Part shown: positions 35,061 through 50,000 of the stretch, one piece after another
Numbering within the stretch: the stretch's first letter is position 1
How the letters are laid out: the number at the start of each line of letters is the position of its first letter
NCBI GenBank assembly: GCA_016787485.1
Contig: JAEUUL010000001.1
Location: forward strand, 62,001 to 126,000
DNA length: 64,000 nt
DNA from: Bacteroidota bacterium
GTDB taxonomy: Bacteria > Bacteroidota > Bacteroidia > NS11-12g > UBA955
Reading direction: 5' to 3'
The notes under the pieces: model-generated
What the model was told of the DNA's origin: nothing
Seen by the model: the letters and a program-made list of their open reading frames with translations, nothing else
Databases searched by the model: none
Made by a program: the position numbers and the translations under genes

Positions 35061-38000
35061 TGCATTGACCATAACATGGCGGGTTTTCACGCCCCAGGTT
35101 GTCATACCTACACCAAATTGTCCGAATCCTGCAACTTTCAACCGTTCTGCATAGCCGCCTGCAACAATGCCGCCTATGTACTGACTTGCTGTAGGTGGCA
35201 ATTTCCAATCCACAGCATTGCTGCTGCCATTGTTACGGTTAAGTATGCTGAACTTGTTGTCCTCAAGGTTGAGTTCGAATGCATTGTCACCACTGAAATA
35301 AGTTCTGAGGTCAAAATCACCGGATGTAGGTGAGGCATTGCCGTTGATGTACCAAACTCCACCGTTGTTTACTCCGGTATAATAGGTACCACCTTCACTT
35401 ACAAACAAGCCGGCATCGGTTCCGGGTTTGGGTCCGAAGGAAGCGGAAATGTTGCTCACACCTGCGAGGTTATGGTTCTGTAAGCGGGCATTGTGTCCAA
35501 AGAAGGCGTCACCAACCGGGAAGTTGTAGACGCTGTCGTTGGTTTGGAAGCTACGCACAAGGATTCCATTCACCCATGACTGGGTAAAGTCCGTGTTGCC
35601 TGCACCCGCCGTGATGGAAGAAGCCAGACCATTGTTCACAAACAGGGTATCACCGGAGGTGCTGATCGTACCTTTAATCAGGTGAAGGTTTCCGGATACG
35701 TACACAGAACCATTGAGATCTGCTACGCCACCACCCTGTACCCACAGATTGCGAACTGCGAGTCTGTCTATGGTCGCATTCACATTGTTGTTCAGGCGCA
35801 GTGTTCCGTTTCCGTTAAAGCTACCCTTGCGGCTGAAGCTACCATACAGATCCAGTGTCATGTTGCTGTTCAGTCCCAGGGATGCTCCACTTTGCAGATC
35901 GATGTTATGGGCTTTGGCCAAACCGGCATAAATCACAGGCATGAATTTGGTGCCCGATGGGATGATCACATTCGTGGTCGCTGTGGGGATTCCACCGCAC
36001 CAGTTGTCTTCATCATGCCAGTTGTTGTTTTTAATACCCACCCAGGTACCGGTAGCATAAGGCAGTACAGTAATGTACTTGGCAAGACTGTTGCTGCTGA
36101 AGCACTGATTCTCTGTGCGCACATACACCAGTTGTGAAGTTGCCAATGTGGCATAGGCAGTATCACCGCTGCCAATCGAAGTGAGAACACCCGGCGTAAG
36201 GTATATATACCAGTTCCATTTCTCATTGCTCAACAGCTTGGGTCCGTTCAGCCAGAATTTCACTCGGGTTCCAGTGCAAACGGTATCATAATTTGAGAAG
36301 ATGGCTGTAGGACCGGCAGGGCGGCGAATTACATTCACCTTCATGCTTCGGCAAGAGCTCACGTTGCAATCCCCTTCAGCGCGTACATAGTAAGTAGTGG
36401 TATCTGTGGGAGATACAGTAAGCGTGAGGCCACGGTGCACCAATGTGCCACCACAGGCGTCTTTGTACCATGCCCATTCTGCACCTGTTCCCAGTTTGCC
36501 ACCGATAGGCTGCATACTCACACTGGCTCCCAGACACAAATCTGTAGTAGTAGGTGTTGGTTGAGAAGTGGTGGTGGAAATACCGGTGGGTGTAGTGCTG
36601 GTATCCTTTATAGATACAGTTACAGGTATACAAAGGGTTGAATTACAGGTGCCCTGGGCACGAACATAATAGGTAGTGGCTGTTGTGGGTGAAACATTCA
36701 CCGCGGCTCCCAGCTGAATAGGTGTTCCACCACAACTGCCCTGATACCAGTACCACAAAGCACCTGCTCCCAGTTTACCGCCAGCTACAGTCAATGTAGT
36801 GGTTTGTCCTGAGCAAATGGCTGTTGTGCCGGTTATTGCACCCGCAGGTTTAGAAGTATCATTCACGGTCACAATAACCCCAACACATGCGGTGGTGTTG
36901 CAGGTGCCTTCAGCACGAACGCTGTAAGAATAGGTTCCTGCAGTGGTGGGTGTTACGGTAAGTGTATTGCCGGTAGAAATAGCTGTACCTCCGCAATTGC
37001 CACTGTACCATTTCCATGCAGCACCAGCTCCAAGATTGCCTCCGTTCACTGTAAGCGTAGTGCTTTGTCCCAGACAGATGGTGGCGTTGCCCGAGATAGT
37101 AAGGGCAGGACGTGAAGAGTCACGCACATTCACCACCATGGTGCGGCAAAGGGTATTGTTACATGTGCCTTCGGCGCGCACATAGTAAGTGATGGTTGCA
37201 GCCGTTCCAGGGGTAACAGTTACTGTTGAACCCGTGCCAACCAAAGTTCCGCCGCAACTGCTTGTATACCATTTCCAGCTGGCACCTGCACCCAGGCTTC
37301 CGCCGTTTACAGTAAGCGTAGCTGGCTTACCCAGGCAGATGGTGTTTGTACCAAAGGTTGAAATGGCTGGTTTTGATGTATCACGAACAGTCAGCAAAGT
37401 GCTCACGCAACTGGTTTTGTTGCAGGTGCCTTCAGCCCTTGCATAGATGTTGTAGGTGCCGGCCTGTGCCATGTTCACCACAATGCTGCTGCCTGTACCC
37501 AGGAATGTACCACCGCAAGATCCGCGGTACCAGTTCCAGGTTGCACCCGCCGCCAGGCTGCCACCGCTTACACTCAGCGTTGTGCTCTGACCCAGACAAA
37601 CTGTGGTTGTGCCTGTAATTGAAGTAGCCGGACGGCTTGTATCGGTAACCGTAACATTCATGGATACGCATTTTGTGGTGTTACAAGTGCCTTCGGCCCG
37701 CACATAATATGTAATGGTACCTGCTGAAGTGGGTGATATGTTCAGAACAGGTCCTGTGCCGGCCAGGGTGCCACCGCAACTGCCTGTGTACCAGCGCCAG
37801 CTTCCGCCCACTCCCAGTTGTCCGCCATTTACAGACAAGGTGGTGGATTTGCCCAGACAGATGGTGCTCACACCATTGATCGAGTTTGCAGGAACAGATG
37901 TATCCTGAACGGTAATTGTTACACTGCGGCAAAGTGTTGTGTTGCAATTGCCTTCTGCACGCAGGTAATAGGTATAAACCCCTGCAAGAGACGGTTTGAC

Positions 38001-41000
38001 GGTAAGGCTGTTGCCTGTACCTTCCAAAGTAGCCCCGCAATTGCCAGAATACCATTTCCAGCTGGCTCCTGTTCCCAGACTGCCACCACTGGGGGTAAGC
38101 GTGCTGCTCTGGCCCAGACAAATGGTGGTGGTTCCGCTGATGGAAGTCGCAGGCCTTGAAGAATCCTGAACGGTAAGGGTTATACTGCGGCAGGCCGTGT
38201 TGTTGCATGTTCCTTCTGCGCGCAGCCAGTAAGTAATGGTACCAGCAGTGGTCGGTGCCACAGTGAGGGTGCTGCCAGTGCCCACATTTGTGCCACCACA
38301 GCTACCTGTATACCATCTCCAGCTGGCTCCTGTACCCAGACTGCCACCGTTTACAGAGAAAGTATTGCTCCTGCCCAGGCATATTGTTGTGTTGCCACTA
38401 ATGCTGGTTGCAGGTACAGATGTATCGCGCACCGTAACTACAACACTGCGGCATACTGTGCTATTGCAAGTGCCTACAGCACGAACAAAGTAGGTATAAG
38501 TACCACCGGGTTTGGGGCTAACAACAAGCGATGCACCGCTGCCCAGATTCGTGCCACCGCAGGAGCCACTGTACCAGAACCAGTTTGCACCGGTACCCAG
38601 ATTTCCACCAGTTACACTAAGCGTGGTGCTTTGACCTACACAAAGGGTTGTACTGGTTGCATTGGCAGTGGTTGCGGGGCGGGATGTGTCACGCACAGTA
38701 ATCGTATAGCTGCGGCAGATGGTACTGTTGCAAGTGCCTTCCGCACGGACATAGTAAGTATAGTTGCCTGCAACGGTTGGTGTCACTGAAAGGCTGCTTC
38801 CCGCGCCTGCTGCTGTGCCTCCGCAACTTCCCAGATACCATTTCCAGGTTGCTCCTGTGCCCAGACTACCTCCGGTGAGGCTTAAGGTTGTGCTTTGACC
38901 CAGACAGAAAGTGGTATTTGTTGCTGTTACAGAAGTTGCAGGTCTGCTGGTATCATTTACCGTTAATGTAAATACCACGCAGGGAGTAGTGTTACAACTG
39001 CCTTCAGCTCTCAGATAATAGGTTGTAGTTCCGGCAGTCTTTGGAGAAGCAGGGAAACTTGTACCAGTATATACCAGCGTGTTTCCGCAACTACCGGTAT
39101 ACCATTTCCAGCTGGCACCAGTGCCCAGACTGCCACCATTTGGTGTCAGTGTGCTGGTTTGGCCCAAACAGATAACTGATGTACCGTTAACCGATGTTGC
39201 GGCCCTTGAAGTATCGCGCACTGTTACAACTACACTGCGGCATACTGTTGTATTGCAACTTCCTTCGGCACGTACAAAGTATGTGGTGGTAACCGCCGGG
39301 GATACAGCCACTGTGCTGCCGGTTCCTGCTGCACTGCCTCCGCATGAGCCGCTGTACCATTTCCAACTTGCACCTGCACCCAGAGAACCGCCTGTTATTC
39401 CCAGATTCGTGGATTGTCCTGCACAAATAGTCGCATTGGAAACTGTAGCTGTAGCAGCTGGCAGTGAGGTATCATTTACCGTTATGGTTCTGCTCACGCA
39501 GGGGCTCATATGACAGCTGTTTTCAGCACGCAGATAATACGTTGTGGTTACAGCAGGACTTACCACCAGGCTTGAGCCCGTTCCTACAGGAGTTCCGCTA
39601 CAACTTGCACTATACCATTTCCAGCTTGCACCGGTACCTAAACTTCCACCGTTCGGACTCAAAGTTGTGCTTTGACCTTTACAGATAGTTCCGGCAGTTG
39701 CATTGATGCTTGTAGCTATAACAGAAGTATCATTTACTGTAATTGTGCGGCTTACGCAAGCAGTGTTATTGCAGGCGCCTTCTGCCCGCAGATAATAAGT
39801 GGTAGTAACTGAGGGGGAAACCGCAATGGATGAGCCCGTTCCGACCGAAGTCCCGCCGCAACTAGTACTATACCATTTCCAGCTTGCGCCGGTACCCAGA
39901 CTACCACCGTTGGGAGACAGTGTTGTGCTCTGACCTTTACAGATAGTGGTTGCTGTGGCATTGATGGCGTTGGCTGGTACAGAAGTATCCTGAACAGTAA
40001 TCGTACGACTCACACAGGCTGTTGTATTGCATGTGCCTTCTGCACGCAGATAGTATGTGGTTGTAACTGATGGGGAGACAGTTGCAGATGCACCAGTAGT
40101 AACCGGTGTACCGCCGCAACTTCCTGCAAACCACTTCCATACTCCTCCATTGCCCAAACTGCCTCCATTGGGTGTCAAAGTAGTGCTTTGACCTTTGCAG
40201 ATGGTAGCCGATGTGGCATTAACAGAGGTTGCAGGAACCGAGGTGTCCAGAACAGTTATTGTGCGGCTTACACAAAGCGTATTGTTGCAAGTGCCTTCTG
40301 CCCGCAGATAATAGGTGGTGGTGGCAGCCGGACTCACAGTCAGTGAAGTGCCTGCACCGGCAGCAGTTCCGCCACATGAAGAAGTATACCATTTCCAGCT
40401 GGCTCCTGTACCCAGGCTACCGCCGCTAACACTCAACGTAGAATTTCTGCCTTTGCATATAGTGGTGGCTGTTGCATTAATTGACGTGGCAGGCACGGAT
40501 GTATCACGGACTGTAATGGCAATGCTGGCGCAGGTGGTGATGTTACATGCGCCTTCCGCACGAACAAAATAATTTGCACTGCTGCCAGGCATTATGCTCA
40601 CACTTGCACCTGTGCCTATTGCAGTGCCACCGCAACTGCCACGATACCATTTCCAGGAAGCCCCTGTTCCCAGAGTGCCACCGTTTACAGAAAGGGTAAT
40701 TCCCTGACCCAGACAAATGGTTGTTGCTGTGGCTGTGATGCCCGTAGCCGGCACAGATGTGTCCTGAACAGTAATGGTTTTGCTCAAACATACTGTGTTG
40801 TTGCAGGTACCTTCTGCACGCAAATAATACGTGGTTGTAGCAACCGGATTCACAGTCAAAGTATTGCTTGTACCAATCGGATTTCCGCCGCATACCCCTT
40901 CATACCAATACCATCCTGCACCATGTCCGAGTTTGCCACCCGAGAAGGAAAGTGTTGTGCTTTGACCTTTACAAATGGTAGCAGCGGTTGCATTGATTGC

Positions 41001-44000
41001 CGATGCAGGAACTGAACTGTCGCGAACCGTAACAACCACTGTTTTGCACACGGTACTGTTACAGAATCCGTCAGCTCTACCATAATAGGTGTATGTACCT
41101 GCTTTAGGATAAATGGTAGCCGGACTACCCGTAGCAACAAATCCACTTCCACAACTGTTCTGATACCAGTTCCAGTTCGCCTGGTATCCCAGGTTTCCTC
41201 CGGATACACTTAAGGTGGTTGACTGACCCTCACAAATAGTGGTGGCAGTGGCCGATGCTGAAGTCGCAGGACTGGACGAATCGTACACTGTGATTGTATA
41301 GCTCCGGCAGATTGTATTGTTGCAGGTGCCCTCAGCCCGCACATAATATGTGTAGGTGCCCGCAAACGCTGGACTCACTGTGAGGCTGTCTCCCGGGCCA
41401 TAACCGGAACCTCCGCAGGATCCCAGATACCAGTACCAGCTGGCTCCTGAGCCCAGATGTCCGCCTACTGGATAAAGCGTGGTAGACTGCCCCAGACAAA
41501 TTTGCGTATTTGATACGGTAATATGATTGGCTGCTATACTGCTGTCACGGATAACAACAGATACAGATACACACGGGGTTGTATTGCAAATTCCCTCTGC
41601 ACGCACCCAATATGTTGTATTGGCAACCGGGTTAACAGAAATCGATGATCCACTGTCAATCAGCGTACCACCGCAGCTTCCGGTGTACCATTTCCATTTG
41701 GCTCCGGTTCCCAGTGCACCACCGCTTACGCTAAGGGTCGTACCTGCACCGTTGCAAATAATGGTGTTACCTGAAATGCCTGAAGCTTTTACTGAACTGT
41801 CTCTTACAGTTACCACTGCAGAAACACAATTGGTATTGCCGCAGGCATCTTCACCCCGAACATAATAGGTGGTGGTGCTGGCAGGTGATACGGTTATACT
41901 GGTACCGCTGCCTTCAAAAGTACCACCGCAACTTCCGCTGTACCAATCCCAGGCACCGCCGGCTCCGAGGGTTCCGCCAGTCAGCGTAAGGGTAGCTGTT
42001 CCTCCTGCGCAGATTACCGCAGGGCTTGCACTTGCAGAGGATGGTGTGGTGCTGGTGGTGCGCAGTTTGATAAACTTCACTGCACATGGGGTGGTATTAC
42101 ATACTCCCTCAGCGCGAACGTAATAATTTGTAGAGGCTGAAACCGCGAAAGTAATGCTGGTGCCGCTGCCCATTGCGGTTCCACCGCAACTTCCTTCATA
42201 CCATTTCCAGGAAGCACCGGTTCCCAGACTTCCGCCACTCAGACTCAGTGTGGTATTCACTCCCAAACATCCGCTGTCAAGCGTTGCTGATACAAATGTG
42301 GCAGCGTTGCTGGTGTCTTTTACTCCAATCAGCTTGCTTACGCAGGGGGTTGTGTTACATGTACCTTCCGCACGAACCCAGTATGTTGTAGGAGCACCGG
42401 GAGTAATGATTAATGTTGAACCGCTGCCTGCCAGTGTGCCTCCGCAACTTGCAGTGTACCATTTCCAGCTGGCTCCGGCACCCAGTGAACCTCCGTTTAC
42501 ACTCAGTGTTGCATTTGCATTGCGACACACTGAATCAGCCGTTGTGGTGACAGAGGTCGCTGCAACGCTTGTATCATTCACAGTAATGGTGCGGCTTACG
42601 CAGATGGTGTTGTTACAGGTACCTTCTGCACGCAGATAATAGGTGGTTGTCACTGTGGGGCTCACTGTAATGCTGGTTCCTGTGCCTGCTGCAGTACCTC
42701 CGCAACTTGCAGTGTACCATTTCCAGCTGGCTCCGGTACCCAGACTGCCTCCGCTGAAGCTCAGCGTGGTGCTCTGACCTTTGCATATGGTGCTGGCAGT
42801 GGCATTCAGTGATGTGGCAGGTACGGATGTATCCTGCACTGTGATTGTCCTGCTTACACACAGCGTTGTGTTGCAGGTGCCTTCCGCACGCAGATAATAG
42901 GTGGTTGTCGCTGTGGGGCTCACGGTAAGGCTGTTGCCTGTGCCCGCTGCAGTGCCTCCGCAACTTGCAGTGTACCATTTCCAGCTGGCTCCGGTGCCCA
43001 GACTGCCTCCGCTTGCACTCAGAGTCGTGCTCTGGCCCTTACAGATGGTAGATGCTGTAGCGTTGATAGCTGTTGCAGCCACAGATGTATCCTGAACTGT
43101 GATGGTGCGGCTTACGCAGATGGTATTGTTGCATGTGCCTTCCGCACGCAGGTAATAGGTGGTTGTCGCTGTGGGGCTAACTGTAATGCTGGTTCCTGTG
43201 CCTGCTGCAGTACCTCCGCAACTTGCAGTGTACCATTTCCAGCTGCCTCCGTGTCCAAGACTACCGCCGCTGAAGCTCAGTGTGGTGCTTTGGCCTTTGC
43301 AGATGGTGCTGGCCGTAGCATTCAGTGCGGTTGCAGGTACCGAAGTGTCTCTCACTGTGATTACCATGTTTGCACAAGTGGTGGTATTGCAGGTGCCTTC
43401 CGCACGCACATAGTAATTGTCTGTAATTGTCGGACTGATGGTTATGCTGGTGCCGGTTCCAACAGCGATTCCGCCACAGGTATTTTTATACCATTTCCAG
43501 CTGGCTCCGGTGCCCAGACTGCCGCCACCTACACTCAGTGTGGTGGACACGCCTTTGCAGAATACCGTACCCGCTGTTGAACTGATGCCTCCGGCGGGTA
43601 CTGAAGTATCCTGAACCGTAATGGTACGGCTTACACAAATGGTATTGTTGCAGGTGCCTTCCGCACGCAGGTAGTAAGTCGTTGTTGCAGTGGGGTTCAC
43701 CGCAATGCTGGTGCCCGTGCCCGCTGCGGTGCCTCCGCAACTGCCGCTGTACCATTTCCAACTGGCTCCGGTGCCCAGGCTGCCGCCGCTGAAGCTCAGC
43801 GTGGTGCTCTGACCTTTGCAGATGGTGCTGGCAGTGGCATTCAGAGATGTGGCAGGTACGGATGTATCCTGCACTGTGATTGTCCTGCTTACGCACAGAG
43901 TTGTGTTGCAGGTGCCTTCCGCACGCAAATAATAGGTGGTTGTCGCTGTGGGGCTCACGGTAATGCTGTTGCCTGTGCCCGCGGCAGTACCTCCGCAACT

Positions 44001-47000
44001 TGTAGTGTACCATTTCCAGCTGGCTCCGGTGCCGAGACTGCCGCCGCTTGCACTCAGAGTTGTGCTCTGGCCCTTACAGATGGTAGATGCTGTAGCGTTG
44101 ATTCCGGTTGCTTGATTGCTGGTGTCCCTCACTGTGAGAACTATGGATTTGCACACTGTGGTGTTGCAGGTACCCACCGCCCTCACATAATAATTAAATA
44201 TACCGGAACTGGCTGGAATAACCGTTTTTGAAGTTCCGGTTCCCAATCCAGTTCCGCCGCAACTGCCACTGTACCATTCCCAGGTTGCTCCGTGACCCAG
44301 ACTGCCGCCTGAAATGCCGAATGTGTTGCTCTGACCCAGACAGATGGTCGTGTTGCCAGTAATGTTGTTCACAGGTACTGAAGTATCGCGAACTGTCACG
44401 GTGGTGCTCACACAGGTTGTGGTGTTGCATGAACCTTCAGCACGGACAAAATACGTTGTATTGCCTGCCGGGCTTACACTGATGCTGCTTCCTGTGCCCA
44501 CGGCTGTGCCACCGCAACTGCCGCTGTACCATTTCCAGGTTCCACCGCCTATGCTTCCGCCACTCACACTGAGTGTTGTACTCTGGCCCTTGCAGATGGT
44601 CGTTGTTCCTGTGATACCTGTTGCCGGAACACTGGTGTCATTTACCACCAGGGTTACAGTGCGGCAAATGGTGTTGTTGCACGTACCTTCAGCACGCAGG
44701 AAAATGTTATATGTTCCGGGGGTTGTTCCTATCCAGAGGGTGCTTGTTCCGGTAGCAAAAAGCGACCCGCCACAGCTGCCGGTATACCATTTCCAGCCGG
44801 CTCCTGTGCCCAGGCTGCCGCCATTTACACTGAGTGTAGTGCTTTGTCCTTTGCAAATAGAGGTAGTACCGGATATTGATGTTGCAGGTACTGAAGTATC
44901 CTGAACCGTAATGGTGCGGCTTACACAGATTGTGGTGTTGCACGTGCCTTCTGCACGCAGGTAATATGTGGTGGTTGCGGTTGGGCTTACGATAAGACTG
45001 CTGCCTGTGCCGGCCGCGGTACCTCCGCAACTGGCGGTATACCATTTCCAGCTGGCCCCGGTGCCCAGGCTGCCACCATTGGGTGTAAGCGTTGTGCTCT
45101 GGCCTTTGCAGATGGTGGTGGCTGTTGCATTAATCGCTGTGGCCGGAACGGATGTGTCGTTTACAGTGATGGTTGTGCTCGCACAGGATGTGGTGTTACA
45201 GGTACCCTGAGCACGCACAAAATAGGTAGTTGTAGTTGTGGGATTGACAGTGATGCTGCTGCCCGAACCAACAAATGTTCCGCCGCAGCTACCATGGTAC
45301 CAGTTCCAACTGGCACCCGATCCCAGAGAACCGCCGTTCACACTCAGGGTAGAACTCTGTCCCTTGCAGATGGTACCTGCGGTTACACTCAGAGAAGTGG
45401 GTGCAGTTGAAGCAGGTAAAACAGTAATGGTAACCGTCTTACACACAGTTGTGTTGCAGGTGCCCTCCGCACGGACATAATACGTAGTGGTAACAGAAGG
45501 TACTACATTGATAAAGCTTCCTGAGCCTTCAAGAGTTCCACCGCAACTGCCGCTGTACCATTTCCATGTGGCTCCGTGACCCAATGATCCACCAGTGAGG
45601 TAAATCTGGGTTCCAACTCCCTGACAAACTGTATATGCATTTGCCTGAGCAGTGCTGGCAGGCACACTGGTATCCCTCACGGTGAGGGTTGTGCTGGCGC
45701 AAACGGTATTGCCTCCCGGACCTTCTGCACGCACAAAATAATTGGTCGCACCGGCAGTGGTTGGGGTTATGCTGATAGATGATCCGGTTCCGGCCGCAGT
45801 ACCTCCGCAACTGCCGGTATACCATTTCCAGCTGTATCCGCTGCCCAGGCTGCCGCCCACAACTGAAAGTGTGGTGCTGCCTCCCAAACAGAATGTATTG
45901 GTTCCGCTGATTCCGGTAGGAGCAGCTGAAGTATCATTGACCGTAATCACGATGGAACGGCAAATGGTGGTGTTGCAAGTCCCTTGAGCCCGCACATACA
46001 CCGTTTTGGTTCCGATTGAAGCAGGTGAATAACTGAAAGGATTGCTGCCGGTATTAAGCAAAGTACCACCGCAACTTCCTTCATACCAGTACCAGTTGGC
46101 CCCGGCACCCAGGCTGCCGCCATTGCGGGTAAGGCTTGTGCTCTGGCCCAGGTTGATGGTGGATGTTCCTGTAATGGATGTAGCCGGCGCCGAAGTATCT
46201 CGTACCACTATACGTTTTTTCACGCAACCGGTAGAGTCGCAAATGCCCTTGGCCCGAACAAAGAAGCTGTCGCTGATTGTCGGGTTCACCGTTATACTGT
46301 TGCCTGTTCCAACATAGGTGCCGCTGCCAAAGCCGCAACCGCTGCGGAACCACATCCATACAGAACCTACACCCAATGATCCACCATTTACAGTGAGTGT
46401 TACTGCAGAACCACGGCAAACTGTATCAGCCGATGCTGTAATGCTTGTGGCTATGGTTGAGGATGTTCCCACATTCAGATGAGCAAATGTGGTGTATACT
46501 GTATCGATGCCATTGCAATTGATTATACGGAGACGATAATCACCTGTATCACTCACAGATACACTGCTTAATACAAGGGAATCGCTTGTAGCACCGCTGA
46601 TGTTGCCACCATTGCTCAGTGCTGAGCTGCCCTTAAACCATTGATAATCGGCAGCCGGCGAAGCCTTGCCTTTGAAATTCACATCCACACCCGGACACAC
46701 ATTTTGTGCAACCGGATTTTGTGTGATTTTGGGTTTCACATTGAATTCGTCTGCACCAATATCTGGTTTTGACAGCATACGGCTTTCACCCCAATAATCT
46801 GCAGTTACAGAAGGTGAGCTGCTCACTCTGCCAGCGCCGTTCAGTGCACAGTTGGCAGCTGTTGTAGTATCTATTTGCAGGTGATTGGTTACTGACGGAT
46901 TGGTCGAATCGCGGAATACAGGACGATAGCTGATGGAACTGCCCTCTGCACCAGTATAGGCTGTAAAGGGGTATCCGCTGTAGCTGTTCGTTCCGTCGAA

Positions 47001-50000
47001 GAAGAGGTATTTATTGGTACCCACGCCCACATAGCAGTTGTTGCCGCTGTTGCTGTTATACAGTGTCGCATTGGCTGAGCTGCTGCGGCGCAGAGCCGCT
47101 GATATGGCGCTGCCCGTGGGTGTGGTTGCATTTACAATCAGGTTGTTCCTGAAAATGTTGCTATAGGTTCCGGAATGATAAATTCCGTTCATACCAAACC
47201 CGGTTCCTGAACTGGTGCCAGACAGATAAATGCTGTTGTGCTGGAATGTGCTGGGACCATTGTTGTAAATGCCATAAGACAGCGTAGTGGAAGCCGGTGC
47301 TTTCAGATTTGAAATGATATTATTGTTATACTCCGTTGTATCAGTGCCCGAACTATATATACCGTAAACCTGATATCCTGCCCCTGTAGTAGAAAGATTG
47401 CCAATTTTATTGTTATTGTACTTCCAGGCTGCTGAGCTGGTGCTGTAAATACCATAAACTGTATATGGAGCCGATACAGTATAAATTACATTATCACAAA
47501 CCGAATCAGGACGGGTTGCATTTGCCAGATTTGCATATACCCCATAGATTGTACCAGCCGTTGCAGAACTACTCAGATATAAATTTGATACCTTGTTCCC
47601 ATTAACCGATTTGGCAGGAGTACCACCATTGTTCTCAAAAATGCCATAAATGTACTGTCCACCTGCACCAGTTCCTGCAAAATAGAAACTGTCCACGGTA
47701 TTACCACTGGTCTTAACTACCTGATTCACAGAGGCTGTACCATTGCTGTATGTTCCATATATGTATCCGTATGCATTGTTATGATAGAATCTGCGCAGGG
47801 TGTTGTTGTTCATAATGTAGTTGGTGCCCGAGGTTCCTGCGCTGGTAAACAATCCATAAATATATCCCGTGCCGGATGCGTAGGTATTTTTAAACCCTTC
47901 CAGGTTGTTACCTACCAGGTAATTGTCTGTAGCTGCATTCGGAGTGTTGTATATGCCATAGATATAGTACAGACCATTGAAGTTTTTCAATGTGTTGTTA
48001 GTGTAATACATCTTTGCACCAGTAGTGCCTGAGCCATAAATTCCGTACAATGTATATCCTGAACCATTGGTTACGTTCAGGTTATTCAGTTGATTGCCGG
48101 TAAAGGTTTTAACTGAATTTACGCTGCTTCCATCATAAATACCGTACAAACTTCCCTGAACCCAAAGATTGGAAATGGTATTGTTCTGGTAAGTCATATT
48201 GGTGCCGGTGGTTGCAAATCCGTATATCCCATAGATTGAATAACCTGCTATATTGCTTATCAACGAATCGATGGTATTTCCGTTGAAGGTTTTGCTCAAT
48301 CCTGAACTGCTCTGTTCATATATTCCATAGATTTGGCCATCACCTACAATTTTTCGCAGGGTATTGTTGTTTATCGTCATAACAGCATTCGTGCCGCCGG
48401 ATGTCAGAATTGCGTAGATATAAGCGCCTGAATAATTATGGCTCAGATTGTATAATGTATTTCCTGAGATATTCTTTGTCGTTCCCTGTGCAGAAACATC
48501 ATAAATCGCATAGATATAATACCCGTTTGAAATGTTTTTCAGGATATTATTTTGCACGGACATGGTTCCATTTACCCCGGTATTCAGATACATCACAAAC
48601 ATAGAGCTTCCGGCATAGTATAGGTTTCGGAAATTCTCAATCCGGTTGCCATTTACCGTAAGTGAAACTGTGGGTGATGTTGCTGCATATATGCCATAAA
48701 TAGTGCTGCTGTAATATTGGGTATCGTTCAGTATGTTGTTGTTTGATACATTTACCACATTGCAAGTTGTGGCGATATAAATGGGATAATTCGCTACATT
48801 CAGTGAAAGATTGCTGGCAAAATCCAGCAAACTGTTCCGGGTCACATTGATTGTTCCTGTACCTCCGATCTGGGTATAAATTCCATAGAAGGTAGAAGTT
48901 GAATTGGGACGAAGGCGCAGGGTATTGCTGTCCACGGTCACTTTTGCATTGACTGCACTACCGTTGTAGATACCCATCACCTGGTAAATGGTGCGCACTC
49001 CACCGTTGGCCTGCGGGTCTATATAGTTACCACCAATGGTGATATCCGTATTGTACTGCTGGTATACCCCGTAGGTAGTGCTACTGGACGCCAGGTTGCC
49101 AAAGTTGGTGATGCTGTTGCCCATGCTGGCACGACCCAGGTTATTGCCTTTGTCATATAATGCATAAGGTGATGGCGCATTGTAACCCTGAGCCCGAATT
49201 CCAATGTTTACACCGGAGATATTATTGCTCAGGAGGCTATTGTAACTATTAGTACCATTGGTGTCTGTGGTAATCACCTGATTGGTAGGGTCATTGTACA
49301 GCGTAGGCATTATAACCATACCGGTGTTACCCACACCAAAATAGGTTCCACTGAAATTGCTGTTGATCCTGTTCAGCTGAATATTACAATTCTTAATGGT
49401 CACATTGCGGGTACCATTTAATCTGCTGGCTTTAAACAATCCTACACCATATTCCATAGTTGCAGGATTCAGGCTGTTGGTATCCAGCATGTCAAATCCG
49501 TCGAAGGTTACCCAGTCGGTTCCTGCAATGGTAAGAATACCATCCAGTGCGCGACCTGCAGTAGAGGGCAGGGCAGAGCCACCTGCAGCACCATATAATA
49601 TCGGATTGCTGCCGGATCCGGATTTTTTAAAGATCACCTGCCTGTTGATATTGGTGGTATCTCCGCAGGTGTTTTGATTCAATATCACGATACCCGGGCC
49701 AAGCGGTACGGATTCCACATGGCCAGCGGCCACATTAAAGGTCACATGACCACTCACACCGCGACTGTTCAAATCCAGTGCTGCAGCATTCACTGTGGTG
49801 TAATCTGCTGGTATGCCATAAGTGCCGTTCAGAGGTCCCACCAGGGATCTGGCACCTGCAGGTGCCGGGCTGGAAGGTGTGTAGTTTGTGCTGTTTATGG
49901 TGACAGTGTCGCAGGTTCCATCGATCAGGTTGCTCAGGGTTGACCCGCAGTTCACATCATATGCAAGCCAGAAATACACAGTAGCTCCGGCACAGGCAGA

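Noticed and set aside
36376-46317. Many plus-strand open frames of 60-190 codons opposite the Ig array, all with similar proline- and valine-rich sequences
   Set aside because: They are the antisense shadow of the 258-bp repeats; their similarity to each other only reflects the repeats. They have no signal peptides or regulated starts.
36309-46448. Periodic repeats as a CRISPR or satellite array
   Set aside because: The period is a whole number of codons, the units are coding and diverged, and there are no short direct repeats with unique spacers.
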